From Blastomussa wellsi (Eukaryota; Cnidaria; Anthozoa; Scleractinia; Plerogyridae), in NCBI GenBank assembly GCA_947652115.1, contig OX393563.1, positions 30,329,571-30,393,570 of the forward strand: a stretch of DNA of 64,000 nt. The letters are read 5' to 3'. Under the pieces are notes generated by a model. It worked only from the letters and a program-made list of their open reading frames with translations, was not told where the DNA came from and did no database searches. This document shows positions 1 to 12,033 of the stretch, in pieces (the first letter of the stretch is position 1; every line of letters starts with the position of its first letter). The position numbers and the translations under genes are program-made.

Positions 1-1102
1 CTCAGAGTCGATTAAGAACGTTTTTATTTTGAACTTTTTCTGCGTTTTTGCCGCAAAATCTGGTTATGTTGCGTTGTGAACTTCTTTTTTAAAGAAAAAT
101 TTTGCCAGTGTTGATTGGCGAGAAACAGAACAAGTCGCGCAAGTATGTGACAAGCAACTTGATAATCAATATTTGATAGGTTTTCTGATTTATGTAAATT
201 TAAGAACATCTTAAGAACGTTTTCAGCCTCAAATCGCACAAAATTACAGTTTAGCCTGATTACAAGGCTTTTTGTGAGGCACACATGTACGAATTACGGA
301 CCTATTTACTGTCTTCTGCTGCAACCCTGATTTATCGGTTTCTGTCGTATTGTTGTCGTTTCGCAAAGTCAACTTTTTTACGCCGTGTCAGCCTTGCAGT
401 TATGTTTGTGTTACAGTTTATTTTTGTATGATTAGATCTCTTATTGATCCCACGTCTACTTGCGGCATTATCGTTCTTGGTACAGTTTTCATTCCTATTT
501 TTGAATCCTGGAATGGCGATTTTGCTAAAAAATTTTTTTGAAAATTCAGATACCCCACACATAGCGCTAAATAGACTACATATGACCGTCCACTTGGTTT
601 AACATAAGGTCATGGCAAAGACAACAAAAAAGTGAAAAAGTGTAAATAACAAAGGTATTGTCTTTTTGCGGAGTTTGCTTACTCGAGGAAACAAAAAACA
701 TTTTCTCGAACCTGACCAGCAAATTCGATGACCTTTCGCTGAAGGAATTTTAATTACAGTGAAAGATATCGACAGAAAACAAGCGTTATCTTCGATACAC
801 GCTTTGGGCGTGTTTAGGAAGCTTTTCCAATCAAAAATGAGGGTAATTGTGTTTCCTCGTTTACTTTTGTGAACTGGCAGCTAAAGGTTGTAATGACGAG
901 GCAGAACAGAACAAACTACAGATCTGAAAAACGGAAAACAACAACAGACGAAATTTTAATCGAAACAACCTGTCAGCAGGAAGTGATACTCTAGAAGAAG
1001 AGCAATTATCTTGCCAGCCAGTGGCAAAAACAAGTCAGTCGAAAATAGATCGGTTGCATTCGTCGACCTCAAAATCGCACACGCTCTTAAAGAGTCGACG
1101 AA
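1..1102. other. 5' flank without recognised gene
   Basis: No convincing coding region is visible; short open frames here show no domain and no codon bias. The last ~150 bases probably hold the promoter and 5' UTR of the ankyrin-repeat gene that starts at 1103, but no clear TATA box or splice acceptor decides this. Confidence 0.4.
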
Positions 1103-1624
1103 ATGTCTTCTTCCGTGTGTAAAACTGTGCTGAAACTTTCCACTTCTAAAAGCATCTCGCGGAAAATAAGCGAACAGCAGTCAGCGCAAAGAGTTGGAGA
1201 TCAGTCCCTGGCACCGAAAGAAAAACTCGAGCAAAGAAGGAAACGAAGTTTGTCCCTCGATCCGCAGATTTTACTTCAATGGGCCGCGACTCACAATGAC
1301 ATTGATACATTGAAATCTGTGGTTGAAGGCACAAACGTGGATATAAATGAGCCAAGTTTGGATGGATTTTACCCTATACATCGTGCTGCGAGTGCAGGAA
1401 GCTTTGAAAGCCTTCAGTATCTTGTAACAAAGGGAGCGCAGCTTGATGTACGGGACAGAGAAGGCTCGTCGCCCTTGGACGCTGCGGTTTGCGAGGGGGA
1501 ATTCGACTGCGCGCGTTTTCTGATTGAGAAAGGCGCCAACATCACTCACATTCGGGACGGTTTTACGGACAAGAATTTGGTGAAGTACCACGGCGGACGA
1601 AACCGATCACAGACCATAATGTAG
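1103..1624 (+). CDS. Ankyrin-repeat protein, PPP1R27-like
   Basis: Single-exon frame of 173 residues. Residues 1-50 are basic and low in complexity (a serine/lysine/arginine tail). Three ankyrin repeats follow at about 53-84, 87-118 and 120-150, with the usual signatures GFYPIHRAASAG, GSSPLDAAVCEG and ARFLIEKGAN. The order and the short C-terminal tail resemble vertebrate PPP1R27 and the N-terminal ankyrin block of MYPT-type protein phosphatase 1 regulators. In those families an RVxF-like PP1-docking motif precedes the first repeat. Here the matching stretch reads RSLSLD, so PP1 binding is not supported by that motif. The start codon is the first ATG of the frame; the preceding bases carry stops. 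Ankyrin fold: high confidence. The PPP1R27 relationship is inference; a generic small ankyrin protein is the alternative. Confidence 0.75.
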   Translation: MSSSVCKTVLKLSTSKSISRKISEQQSAQRVGDQSLAPKEKLEQRRKRSLSLDPQILLQWAATHNDIDTLKSVVEGTNVDINEPSLDGFYPIHRAASAGSFESLQYLVTKGAQLDVRDREGSSPLDAAVCEGEFDCARFLIEKGANITHIRDGFTDKNLVKYHGGRNRSQTIM

Positions 1625-2830
1625 AGTAGCGATATTTGTCGACAGTATAAGAATTCAGTGTCGGCTCTTTGGTTCGAACAAGACTGAGAAGAGTTTAATC
1701 CCTCGTAAGTAAAAGCAGCGATATAAAGCTATTAGCTCCGTAGACTGACGCTGGCTGAAGTCGTGGATATGTACAATTATAAAGAACCTTCTATCGTCAT
1801 CAGAGCCCTGAGTAAAAAGGTTTGTCAACAAGATCTAATTTAAGATCGAAATAATGGCTCTTTACGGGACTTAAAGATTGAAAAAATGTCAACAGTCTGA
1901 TTTATCATTATTGACTTTATTATGGTTCAATTTTAACAGAAACGTGTTCTGACTTTATAAAAAGTATGATAATAACATCGCGATTTTTCTTTCGCTTTCT
2001 GGCAAAAATCTTGCGGTTGCCCTTTAGTCTTTGTTATTCTGCATTTTTTGTGAGCGAAAGAGTTTTTGCCACTCCTTTTAAAAAAAAAATTTAAAACTCA
2101 TTATTTCTAAACGTGCGTCTTTTTGATGCACATTTATTTCCTAAAAAGGTGATAATTCAAATAAATCGTACTATGCCAGAAAGTTTTTTTAATATTATGA
2201 GTCGTTTGCGTCATTTCGTGACGACTCGAAAAGTGCGGAATTTTTGTGTAACTTGATTTGACTTGTGGTGATCGCGTGCTCACCATGGATAGTAGTTATC
2301 CCATCTCGTCAAAAGATGAAGTCCTGCTGTGTTTGTTTTGTGAATTTCATTTCAGATATTTGCAAAATAGCACGTTTATAGGCTATATCGGTATCTCTTG
2401 TTTAGCCTGTTAAATGTCTCGTATTTCACCATAGGCCAAAGCAAGTTCAGTTTTGTCAAACAGTCCGCAATTTTATCACTTCATAACAAAATACCATCAA
2501 AATTCAAACCAAATATTTGAAGGAGCTGCGCCACGGTTTGTGCATCTTTGTTCCTGTTAAGTTCAGTATCACCTCTTTGATCGTTTTTTTCCTTTGTAAA
2601 CTATCAGTTTTAGGTTTCCCACGTTTTAAGGGTAATTTGGTTTGTTGCAAAAACTAACTCAAAATATAGGGACGTAGCTCCTTTAAATTAGAGAACTACT
2701 TTGGAGAGAGCATGTTAGGAAGGGTGCTGTGGAAGGTAGGCAAACCCTTATTTATTTACTATATTTAAGGAAGCCTAGATTTACACTCCCTACCCAATCC
2801 TGTCTGAAACAATTCAGTAAGCCTGTTAGA

Positions 2831-2874
2831 GCAAGCGATTTTTTTCGGCCCTACTAGAGCTGAAAAAAATCGTC
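2831..2874. repeat. Short hairpin
   Basis: Inverted arms GCGATTTTTTTCGGC and GCTGAAAAAAATCG flank a loop of about 11 bases. No flanking duplication or terminator context is seen; probably a repeat remnant. Confidence 0.5.
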
Positions 2875-3061
2875 TGCGATATTCGATAGAAGACAATTAC
2901 GCGCGAGTTGCTCTTCGAAGGAACAATTTTTGTTGTTTTCTTTTTGCTTAAAAGTAACAAAAAATTTAGGTTTTGGACTGCAATCATTTAGAGTTTTTAC
3001 TTCAGAGTACATGTACTCGCCCTCGTTTTCTATGAGTGATAGTCAACTCGGCTATTCGCTC

Positions 3062-3150
3062 TTATAGTTAGCCACTAAATTTTCTCCGATTCTCATTGGT
3101 TTAAATTGACGCGATGGTGTTCATCCACGGAGAGACGCTGGAGAGAGCCT
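3062..3150. repeat. Dispersed repeat copy 1
   Basis: The block with CACTAAATTTT, CCGATTCT, ATTGGTTTAAA, ACGCGAT and CGGAGAGAC in that order recurs in the same orientation at about 28404-28478. Two diverged copies 25 kb apart indicate an interspersed repeat family rather than a gene. Confidence 0.6.
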
Positions 3151-3653
3151 ATTGTGCTCGTCCCAGGAAAATACCCGGACAGATAGTACTCTTCCGTGAA
3201 ATTTTTCTGACAGAAAAACAAATTTTCAATTTAGAGGGTTTTCGTATTTAGTCTGGTCTTGCATTCATAATATTTCGTCTTCCTAAACAGATGAAAGTAA
3301 TTCAAGATGCTCGTTTTTGGATGCCCGTGCGGAAGAAACTTTAGTGGTGAACATTAAAGACAATAGTTTTACCTTTCCCCTTGTAAATTTGATATTCTTA
3401 AAACTAGCATATTAGCCATCGAAGCTTCGCTGAGCAATTATCAGCAGTTTTTCTAGCCACTTCTTACGCCTTTTCAGTACACTGTAATATAATAAAGCGA
3501 GGTCAACATTTTATAAGTACCATACCAAACCATTCAATAGGGCTTTCGTGTGATTCTTGTGGTCTGAGATGGGTCGAGGTTCCCAAACACGCAAAAAGGA
3601 ATTTTAGCCAACATAAACACCCAGCATCTTTGACCCCACTTTTGGTCCATAAA

Positions 3654-5339
3654 TCAACCAAAAATACATGTTTCAGCCTTATCGCTTATTTCGAGCCAAA
3701 TTTTCAGCATTTCTTCTTTGGGTAATTTCCAAAATGCTTCAAAATTCTTCCAACCGTTTCTACTGGTCGTTTCCATCAAATATTTATTATCAGGATCACG
3801 ATATTTGTCAGTGTAAGCTCCAACAACAAGCGACTGACAAAACCTGGAGGCCACCAACACGTGGAGTACTTGCAATTCTTCATCAGACAAGGGGTTTATC
3901 GACTGATATCCCGCAAAGAAATGACCCGCCATTCGGGTGCGCCCGCAGCTCAATTCACCATCAACATTCAGTATGTACATTAAACAAATTGCTAGCTCAA
4001 ATACCCGGCAACTGTAGTTAAGATCTCCAAAGTCTATGAAGTCAAAATTGCTCTCTGCAGTGAGTATAATATTGCTGCAATTCGCGTCTCCGTGGATGAT
4101 CTGTTTTGGCAAACGGTGAAGTTTTGGTGAAACTTCCACTCTGAACGATTGACACACTTCTTGGACCATTTTTATGTGACGTTGATTATTGAGAGCATGA
4201 AGAAATTGCTCAATTGTATCTTCGACAGCTGACAGATCCCACAAAAACCCTGGACGCTCAAGCCTTGGGCATGCAAAATCCTGTTAAACAAAGATCAAAA
4301 TAAATGTACATATGAATAATCACAATCAGAAACATAACGACTAGCGACGACGATAGTGACAATCAAAACAATAAAAATAACAGAAATTTAACAATAACAG
4401 TGATTTTGTATCATTTATAAAAGTATTTTGTTGACTGTGTTTCCCGAATATTTATCACGGATCGATGCCTATGGTTTTATCAAAATATATTCCTTTGTAT
4501 TCAATAATAAGAGTAACTTGTCGCTCACGAGCATGTGGCAAAGAAACAAATCGCAGTGAGAAAATCTTGTCGAAACAACAAATATTATCCCAAAAATTCA
4601 CCATTTCACAGTCGCCCGACTAAAGCGTGTCTCACCCATAATGGTAGTGTTTATCGCCTACCTCTAAATCTCGATCCAACCTTCCTACGGCCATCCCTGC
4701 TTTGAAGAGCAGTTCAGTATTCAGCGGTATTTCGTTTAGCATTTTTCCTGGTACAAAGTTGAGTAGACGCACAGCGCATACAAAGTATTCTTCGTCAGAA
4801 GATTCTTCACCATCGTAAATCTCTATCCCATGCCCCACAAGTCCCACACTGTCGACACTACCAAGGCTTTCACAAGCACTGCTGTACATGTCGGAATCGA
4901 GGGCAGCACTATCAGTTTCCAAGGAAACACCAGCGGGCTCCAATTCAACACTGAGAACTCTAGTGTATTTTGGGATTTTACACTTAACAAAATCTGTGTC
5001 AAGAATTGAAGGGACTGGAGTGGGGCATATATAGCCACGTGCTTCGAGAAACAACGTGGCGTTACACTGAACCCGTATTAAGCATTCATGGTTTGAATCC
5101 GCGTGGCTTACAATTTTGAGCACGTACTCTTTGCATTCAGCCTTTCCCATTTCTTTTTCCTCTCTCATCAAGGATCCTCGCATAAAAAAGTTTCTGTCAT
5201 CGTAGCTGGCTAATTCTTTGACGCAAGTAGGATCTTCAATGTTAAGGTTGAACAGGTTTGTTGCCATGGCTATCGCTTGACGTGAACCCACGGGTGGTCG
5301 TTTTGGGAGAAGGGAAAGGAGATCGGTTTCTTCAGACAT
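3654..5339 (-). CDS. HYKK: Hydroxylysine kinase (AGPHD1), two exons
   Basis: Spliced gene: exon 1 is 5339-4662, exon 2 is 4280-3654, phase 0, with GT at 4661-4660 and AG at 4282-4281, giving 434 residues. The family phosphorylates 5-hydroxy-L-lysine with GTP in lysine/collagen catabolism, using an aminoglycoside-phosphotransferase (APH) kinase fold. Seen: ATP-lobe stretch EYVLKI (about 71-76), catalytic loop HGDANCSN at 289-296, and the metal-binding IDFGD around 308-312. The C-terminal block SRFCQSLV and the tail SGNGWK-like region also match the family. The protein is about 60 residues longer than the human one because of an acidic, serine-rich insert at about 117-185. The start is the MSEETD methionine: the sequence CTTCCAG just upstream looks like a splice acceptor, so a 5' UTR intron is likely and the upstream in-frame ATG at 5369 is probably intronic. 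High confidence. Confidence 0.9.
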
Positions 5340-5399
5340 TTTCCTGGAAGATAATATTAATAGTCGCATTAACTTAAAGACTTGAAGGTCAAAACGAGT

Positions 5400-6824
5400 A
5401 TCAAGTGTAAACCTTTTCCGTTTAACCAGGGCATTATTGTTCTGTAATCAAATTGAGAAAGTGAAAAAAAAAACAGAACTGTGAAATTGGTCTATGGCGT
5501 ATAGTAAAAACCTGTTACGCTAAAATTTTCGATTAAGACCCCGTTTACATATGAACCGGTTTAGGCTAAAATTTCAAAGGAGGTTCCAGGGACCGTGTAA
5601 AGCTCCCCCTCCCCCCCCCCCCACACTTTTTACGGTAAAAATGATAATAACAGACTGAAAAAATAAAGGAAGTCATAAATGAAAAGGTAAAATGAGAAAC
5701 AAAATTGCTGAGAACATAACGCATTTTGCTTGTGAGCGCCAACAATAAGTTTTGTTAAGATTTTAAGAGGACAAAACGGACGAGAATCACTATTTTTTTA
5801 ACAAGGCGGCGACGTAGAACAGGCAAGTGTGCCGGCAAAGTTCTGCCGGTCTAAAACATTTTAAGTTGTCAATTGTCGGCTATTACTTCACAAAAACTGG
5901 ATTTCTCAACAAGAGGACCTGTTAGGAAAAGACCTAAATTACGCGATAAACGTAACATTCATTGTCGAGTGATGGATTACTGTACATTCTGAAATTTTTC
6001 CTTCTCTTTTAGCTCGTTCTCGTACAATCATCTCATTTTCTTCAACATGGTGAGGAAAGTTCGTGTTAGGATATAACGTCTAACGTGTCAGTGAACAGTT
6101 TTGTCAAACGTTTTGTGGAACAGCGTTTCTCTTTTGCGACAATAGCGACCTCCGAGGTAAGCGTACGTGTGTACCTCGGAAATCTAAAAAACACTATATA
6201 AATTTATTCATTGTATGTTTTGATTTATGAAACTTCCCCCTAGAAACCATGGGAAATGGGATTTCCGAGGCCCTAAAAATAACCGACCCCCACCCCCAGT
6301 GGCTAGCACCTTCGGTGAAACGGAAAGGTTCCCATCAATGTGCCCCAGACGAAAAAAACACGCTACGCCCCATGTTGCAGTGGTCATTCAGGGACATTCA
6401 ATCCTGCGGTAATAACGAACAAAGAAGCCCTTATCGAAAATCATTTGGTTTACTATGGTCTGTTCGGTACTTTAAAATTATCAGTTGCGTTTGAAGCGTT
6501 GAACGTTTGTATTAATATCAAACGGTATTTAAAACGTTTTTAGTTGGTTATTTTCATGCGGAAAGGAAAGGCATCCAGCTTTCTCTCCCTCTCCCCCCGA
6601 ACTTGGCTCACGCGTTTCAGCCCCCCCCCCCCCCCCCCCACTTAAAATCTTTCTGCGCGGGCCTTGGGTTCGTATTTTATCAAGTAAGGCTGACATTTTG
6701 AAAAGAATATAATTTTGTGTTGAAAATGTGCAAATGAATGCAATACAATTTTCTTTCTCCAAACGGCAAAACTAGCCAATAAAACGATAAAAACCTACAC
6801 TATAGTCATTGCGCAAGGCTAGCG
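5400..6824. other. Gene-free stretch upstream of HYKK
   Basis: Probably contains the HYKK promoter at its left end. Otherwise poly-C/poly-G tracts (5594-5620, 6617-6640), a small hairpin at about 6150-6180 (arms CCGAGGTA / TACCTCGG) and low-complexity sequence. The open frames at 6227-6543 are out-of-register overlaps with no domain, so I do not call a gene. Confidence 0.4.
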
Positions 6825-7139
6825 AACGATCGTTTATTTCGTCCCAGTGGGGGCGGTGGTTTTAGAGGGGGGGTACATTTTTAAAACAAGCCCCTCTTGG
6901 GGGGGGGGGTAAGTTTTTCACAGTACCAGGACAGTGACGGGGGTCAAATTTTATGACAAAGAAACGGCAGTCTAACAGGTTTTATAACTGAACCAGAAAA
7001 TGAAGGAAAAATTCTCGCTGGCTTGTGAAGCATGAAGTGAGGGGGGAGGGGGTGCTATAATTTTTATATAAGACTGTTTTGGGAGGGGTCAGTTTTGAAA
7101 CACTACACCCCATCCCCCTGAGACATAATAAACGATCGG
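6825..7139. mobile_element. MITE-like element with long terminal inverted repeats
   Basis: Terminal arms begin AACGATCGTTTATT at 6825 and end AATAAACGATCGGT at 7139. The similarity continues about 38 bases inward into G-rich (left) and C-rich (right) tracts. The 315-bp interior has no coding capacity, as expected for a non-autonomous DNA transposon. Confidence 0.65.
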
Positions 7140-7895
7140 TCTATAGTTCTATGAATGGTACTGAAATACATATTTAAGGTATGCATACAAAAGACACGAA
7201 CTAAACAGAAGTATCATGATAAATTCCTAATATAAAAATATTCATAAGAATATTCTCAGCCGAAAATGGGCAGAAAAATAAGACTATTCAGCCTGGGCCA
7301 GAAAAACAATATTCTTATAAAAAAGAAAGTCAAAGTGTAGAGTCAAAACTAAAAGTTTATAAATCAAAGGAATAAGATCTTCACAAAGTAACGGAAATGA
7401 CCCACAAGCCTAGAAATATCATTCAAATAAATAACATGTCTTTATAAACACAACAACAAATAACCGCACGGTATTTGCTCTATCCAAACCTCTCGAAATG
7501 AGTCGCTTTTTTCTTAAGAAAGCCTGTAAGAACCTGTTTATCTGTTTAGCCTAATTTTCTGGTAAGCGCAATTTTATAACAACCAGTGGTGCGTGTATGC
7601 TTCTGTATAGAAAAGAACTTTCATGGTCTTTACTGTTTAACAACAGTACTCTATTTTCTGTGAATGTTACTGAAACGTTGGTCAGTTTTGCTCTCGCATA
7701 TGCGTCTAGGCTGTTAATTTCACACGCGTTTCCGTTAAGCGGTAAATAACGGTTAGTGCACACCTGAACGTTAAATACTATGTCCATTGCCTTTATGGAT
7801 TGGACCTTTAACATGCAGCTTACGATATTTCCGTGCCAGTCATTGAGTGGGACCAGCTGTGTATTTCAGCAGTATCTACTTAACTGGGACTACTT

Positions 7896-8264
7896 CCACA
7901 CTAAGCCGATAAATTGAAAACGGTGTTTTCGCCCCGATGGATGATGGTAAAATGGTATCTATCCACAGTATACCCCTTTGAAATTGTTTCTCCATAGATA
8001 TTGAAACGCTGTCTCCCCAGAAACGCTTAAATACACACATTATCTGATCCACGTTAATTCGACTGTTGTGATTCAGAGTTTTTGTCGACCACAATAAGAC
8101 ACTGACACCTTTAGCCGGCGTTTCAAATTTATCCAGTTTGGAAAGCTTTCAAAACATTCCGTTTTCGGTGACCAGCCAAGAACTCCACCGGCGCCGTTTT
8201 AGTGTGGACGGAAGGCCAACCCGGAGAAAAAGGTTACGTTTTCAAATCTATCCGGCTTAGTGTG
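7896..8264. mobile_element. MITE-like element
   Basis: Inverted ends: CCACACTAAGCCGATAAATT at 7896 and its diverged complement ending GGCTTAGTGTG at 8264, about 27 bases with a few mismatches and one gap. Length about 370 bp, no coding capacity. Confidence 0.65.
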
Positions 8265-8330
8265 CACGTTGTCTGAATGAAGTTTAAGTAGAATATTGCA
8301 AAAGCTCCAAACCTCAGTACGTTGACGTGA

Positions 8331-8448
8331 CTCTTCAACCAATTTAGTGTCGGGGACAACGAAGCTAAAATTATAGACTATTAGCCTGTTCGTACGCTCT
8401 CAGTGTTTTAAGGCTGCGAATTTCTCTAAACAATCAGAGATTGTCATC
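8331..8448. repeat. Dispersed repeat, copy A
   Basis: Matches 12333-12448 in the same orientation with scattered substitutions. Shared anchors are TCAACCA, AGTGTCGGG, ACGAAGCT, TAGCCTGTTC and GGCTGCGAAT. A noncoding interspersed repeat. Confidence 0.6.
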
Positions 8449-8683
8449 CTCAAAATTATCATGATATTCTGTCTGGCGTGACTGAAATTAATTAACTTCC
8501 AGATCGCGTGAGGTAACTCGGCACGCAACCAACGACAGCACGCAAAAGCTTTTCGCATTTAAAATATAATCCAATCTGTTTTCCTCTTATCATGATTGTA
8601 TTATTCACACGATTCAAAGTGGGATCTTTCAAAGTTACAGACGCCAGCAATGCTTGAGCTTCAACAGTGATACGATCTTATTT

Positions 8684-9060
8684 TTAGTGTGTTAACAAAC
8701 ATCTCAGTAGAGTTCGAAACATAAGACAATTTTCACTTAGGTGATCCTTAGCATAACTATATTTTTTAGCAATATACGAAGCGTTAAGTTGTGTCCTTCG
8801 CAGCCGTGTTTTCCGGATATCACGCAATGCTAGCGCTCGCCGCTGCTTACAACCGAACCACATTTCTTTCCAACATTGAGTTTGTGTTGTTTGTGGTTTG
8901 TTTGCTTGCTGTTTGTTTCTGGAACAGGCCATGAACACATACCAGCAAAGTGTGAATGAATGAATGTAAAAGCCTACACTGAATCCCTACTGTGTTTGCT
9001 GCTTTGATAGCCGTTGTATTTTCAAACTAGTTCGCTCTGAAAAGTGTTCATTTAAGTGAT
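8684..9060. other. No recognised feature
   Basis: I see nothing supportable between the dispersed repeat and the LINE remnant. The minus-strand open frame at 8684-8938 has no domain. Confidence 0.35.
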
Positions 9061-9615
9061 TTGCCCATCTTGGAACACAGAATTAAGGTTTCTGATTCCA
9101 TAAACGGGGTCAGAGGTCTGAACGGTTTCCTGGATCGACTGTACTGGATCGTGAAGTTTGATACCTTAGTTATGAAAATGCTTTCCGTGCGCTTTGGTTG
9201 GAATGTTTGTAAGGTCAGAAACTTCCTGTTTCTTTCAGAGATGCTCTGTGTCGTGAAGCTGCCGGCAATGGTAACTTATACACGGTAACCAACAAAGAAC
9301 TTAAGAAATTTAAAATCAGAAATGGTGATCTTTGTGATCAGTGTAAGAACCCTGATTCACTGGAGTATACCTTGGTCTACCTTCTTATCATGGTTTAATG
9401 TGTCCCATAATACTCTTATAAACCTTTCCGCTGAGCAAATTCTGATGCAGAAATATATCCTTGGTCTTATAAATGACAACCTCAGACGCCGACTAGAACG
9501 TCTCATCCTGATTAATAAAAGGTATGTAGGTTGTAAAATTAATGTGACGCCTCCTAACTGCACGCAATTGATAAATAATTTAAAAATACAATGGAAAATA
9601 GAAAGATTAACTTGA
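9061..9615 (+). pseudogene. Decayed LINE-type retrotransposon, C-terminal end
   Basis: Fragmented frames on the plus strand together read like the extreme C-terminus of a non-LTR retrotransposon polyprotein. In one frame, around 9276-9372, the peptide NGDLCDQCKNPDSLEYTL carries the C-x2-C and histidine-like positions typical of that region (the histidine appears as Y). The next frame continues to FNVSHNTLINLSAEQ and ends at 9615. At least two frameshifts separate these pieces. An AT-rich tail follows. The element is truncated 5' and inactive. Confidence 0.65.
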
Positions 9616-9619
9616 AGTA

Positions 9620-10025
9620 ATTATTATATTTCTTAGCCTTCTCACATATAATTAACTAATGATTAAGCTAATAATGTAAATATGTAAGTAATGATATTGT
9701 AAATTAGTATTACGTATGTTGATGGAAGTAATCTCTATGTACTTTTTTGTTTTCTTTCCCTTTTAGTGTGTTTTTGTAGTGTTTTGTATTTTAATGTCAT
9801 TATTGCAAACTCATACACGGTAAATCTTTGAGCAAAGATTGTTCGTAGCGGTACTGTTCACGGCACCAGATGATTCAAATGTAGATGCATATAGATAAAA
9901 GACGATCTCTGATTGAGCGAGTCTAATACGACGAATTTAATTGGCACAGTTATTCTGGCCACTCATAAACGACACAGACAAACTCCGAGTTACACGGCTA
10001 GAACTCAACGTAGTTCGATCTCCTT
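9620..10025. other. AT-rich spacer between LINE and Ty3/gypsy remnants
   Basis: Probably the 3' UTR of the LINE followed by unassigned sequence. No gene seen. Confidence 0.35.
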
Positions 10026-10029
10026 TCAC

Positions 10030-10990
10030 GAAATCATTTAAAACATGGATGATAGGGAGCAGAGGTAATGTGCTTGATGTCACTTTTCTGTAGGAATGAC
10101 TTGAATTCGCTGCTCACAAAATTGGACCCATCGTCTGACACTGCAATCTCTGGGAGACCATGTGAAGGTTGTCCTTAGCTTTTCAATGGTAGTGCTGGAC
10201 GTTGCAGAATTCACACAATGAATTTCCATCTATTTAGAATCTGCACTGAACAATGATAAGGATGAGCATCAAGTGCCCATGAAAGGACTCGCACAATCTA
10301 CATCATACTTGATACCACGGACGGCCTGACCATTCCCAAGGGTGCAACAGTGAAAAGGGTGTGCAGTTTTGGTGGATTTTGCAGGTAACAACTGTTCACT
10401 TTTTCTTTCAAATGTGAGTCCATCTTCGGTCACCTCACATAGCTCCTAGCTGGGCGCTTCATCTTTACAATCCCTGGGAGGGGCTCACGCAGGACATTCA
10501 ACACTTCCTCTCTTCCCTGAGGACTTATCTAGACCCGGGATCCCCACAATAGATAGCCAAAGTGTAAAACTAACCACTTCCTTCTAGCAAAATAGGGCTC
10601 AGGGCTTCATCTTCGAATACCAAGGGCTATCGTTGAAGGACTGACTGAAGGACTTGGGAAGCACTGGATCATAGGCTGTCTACAACTTCACCTTAGCGGA
10701 GTCCACTGGGCTGGTAGCGATGGTCTCTAGAAGGTGTACAATGTCCCCTGCGACCGACGTGGTCTCTGGAGCATCCTGGAGGAGTAGACGACTAAGAGCA
10801 TCTGCAATGCCAGTTTGTTCACCCGGGCGATAATGCAGCTCATATTCGTGCGCAATGCCCAGCGTTGCATCCTGTTTGAGGCCATTCAAAGGTGTGTTTC
10901 GCTCAGGGCTGAACAATCCCAAACGTGGTTTGTGATCCGATCCGTGTAGATGTCGAAATGACGCCCAAAATGAAATTGATCACGGTTTAC
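10030..10990 (-). pseudogene. Decayed Ty3/gypsy pol: RNase H and integrase
   Basis: Reading the minus strand from 10990 downward gives RNase H-like peptides: a frame with YTDR followed by HKP-like residues near 10930, then YELHYRPGEQTGIADALSRL at about 10770-10850, the hallmark end of Ty3/gypsy RNase H. Further down, near 10330-10130, pieces of an integrase core appear in alternating frames, including a block that ends KWMEIHCVNSATSSTT. Multiple stops and frameshifts show it is dead. No LTRs were recognised on either side. The family assignment rests on the RNase H terminal motif. Confidence 0.7.
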
Positions 10991-10999
10991 AATGGTTGA

Positions 11000-11590
11000 A
11001 GGCTTGGGCATAAAATGGTTCTGTGTGTTTTCGCTAAATCCCCATAGCTGCGGATTTTCCGGAACGAGCAGACTTCATATCATCAGTGTAGTTAAGTTTG
11101 TAGGTTTTGGCTCCCACACTAACCAGAAAGATGGATCTTTCCTTGTCAGGATCCGTAATTTCGTTGGCCCAAAAGAAGGTTTTCACCGCTCAATGTAATG
11201 GCGCCAAGCTTCCGTTTCACTATATTCGTCAAATTTCTCAAACGTAGGCATTTTTCTAGTAGACTTCGCTTCCTTCTTGTCTACCAGATCGTGGTCGTTC
11301 GACGACGTTCCTCACCACCAAATCTCACTTTGTTCGCAAACCAAAAGAGAAATTTAACCATTAGAGTGTCGAGTGACCTGGCGATTTGTTTTGGAAAATT
11401 CGTCCCCTACAAAGCTACAATATCTTTTCCAATTGCTCGGCATTTCCAAGGGACAGCCATCAAATACTCTCAGAAGATTTGAGCGAGGCGTTCGATTCGG
11501 TCGGAGTCCAGTGAATATTTCTGACTGTATGTGATTATGGGAAGGGGGGGGAGGGGTGCATAGGTATTAGCGTGATTTAACAAAAATACG
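11000..11590. other. No recognised gene
   Basis: Two plus-strand frames (10992-11198 and 11198-11482) abut but have no recognisable domain. They may be extensions of decayed mobile DNA. Nothing is supportable. Confidence 0.3.
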
Positions 11591-11592
11591 AA

Positions 11593-11920
11593 CTTGATAA
11601 TCGAATGGAATCTATCCATAGACACAGTCACCGGGAAATTTTTTTCGACTGATGAGTTCGATATTAGTGCAGAAAGGTGTTAGATTCCATGAGAGTTTTT
11701 CGAAAAAGAGTACAATAATTACCAAAAATTTAACAAACAGGCTCAAAGAACCAGGTGCTTGATAATCGAATGGAATCTATCCATAGATTAACTTTTATAC
11801 AGTCATTGTGAGATTGTTTTCGACTGATATACGGTTCGATATTAGTGCACCCTATGACTTGAGGAAAGAAGGTGTAGTCTAGATTTCATGAGAGTTTTTA
11901 GAAAAAGAGTACAATAATTA
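11593..11920. repeat. Diverged tandem direct repeat, two units
   Basis: Unit 1 at 11593-11721 and unit 2 at 11758-11920 both begin CTTGATAATCGAATGGAATC and end with AAAAAGAGTACAATAATTA. Unit 2 has extra bases in its middle. Noncoding. Confidence 0.75.
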
Positions 11921-12033
11921 TAGAATTTATGATTGTCAATATGATTATTCTTGAAACGTTAAGATATCGAACAGTATTCATTTCAAAGGCTGGTGGTTCA
12001 CTAAGCTAAAAGTCCTAAAAGTTCGAATTGTCT

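Larger units (their letters stand above)
1625..3653. other. Intergenic region between ankyrin gene and HYKK 3' end
   Basis: About 2 kb without a supportable gene. It holds AT-rich sequence, one small hairpin (2831-2874) and one copy of a dispersed repeat (about 3062-3150) that recurs near 28398-28480. Both flanking genes point into this interval, so it probably contains both 3' UTRs. Confidence 0.5.

Noticed and set aside
5369..5369. Upstream ATG as HYKK start
   Set aside because: A splice-acceptor-like sequence lies between it and the MSEETD methionine, and its extra ten residues have no family counterpart.
7551..7814. 87-residue minus-strand protein
   Set aside because: No domain, no homology by eye; in a repeat-rich region.
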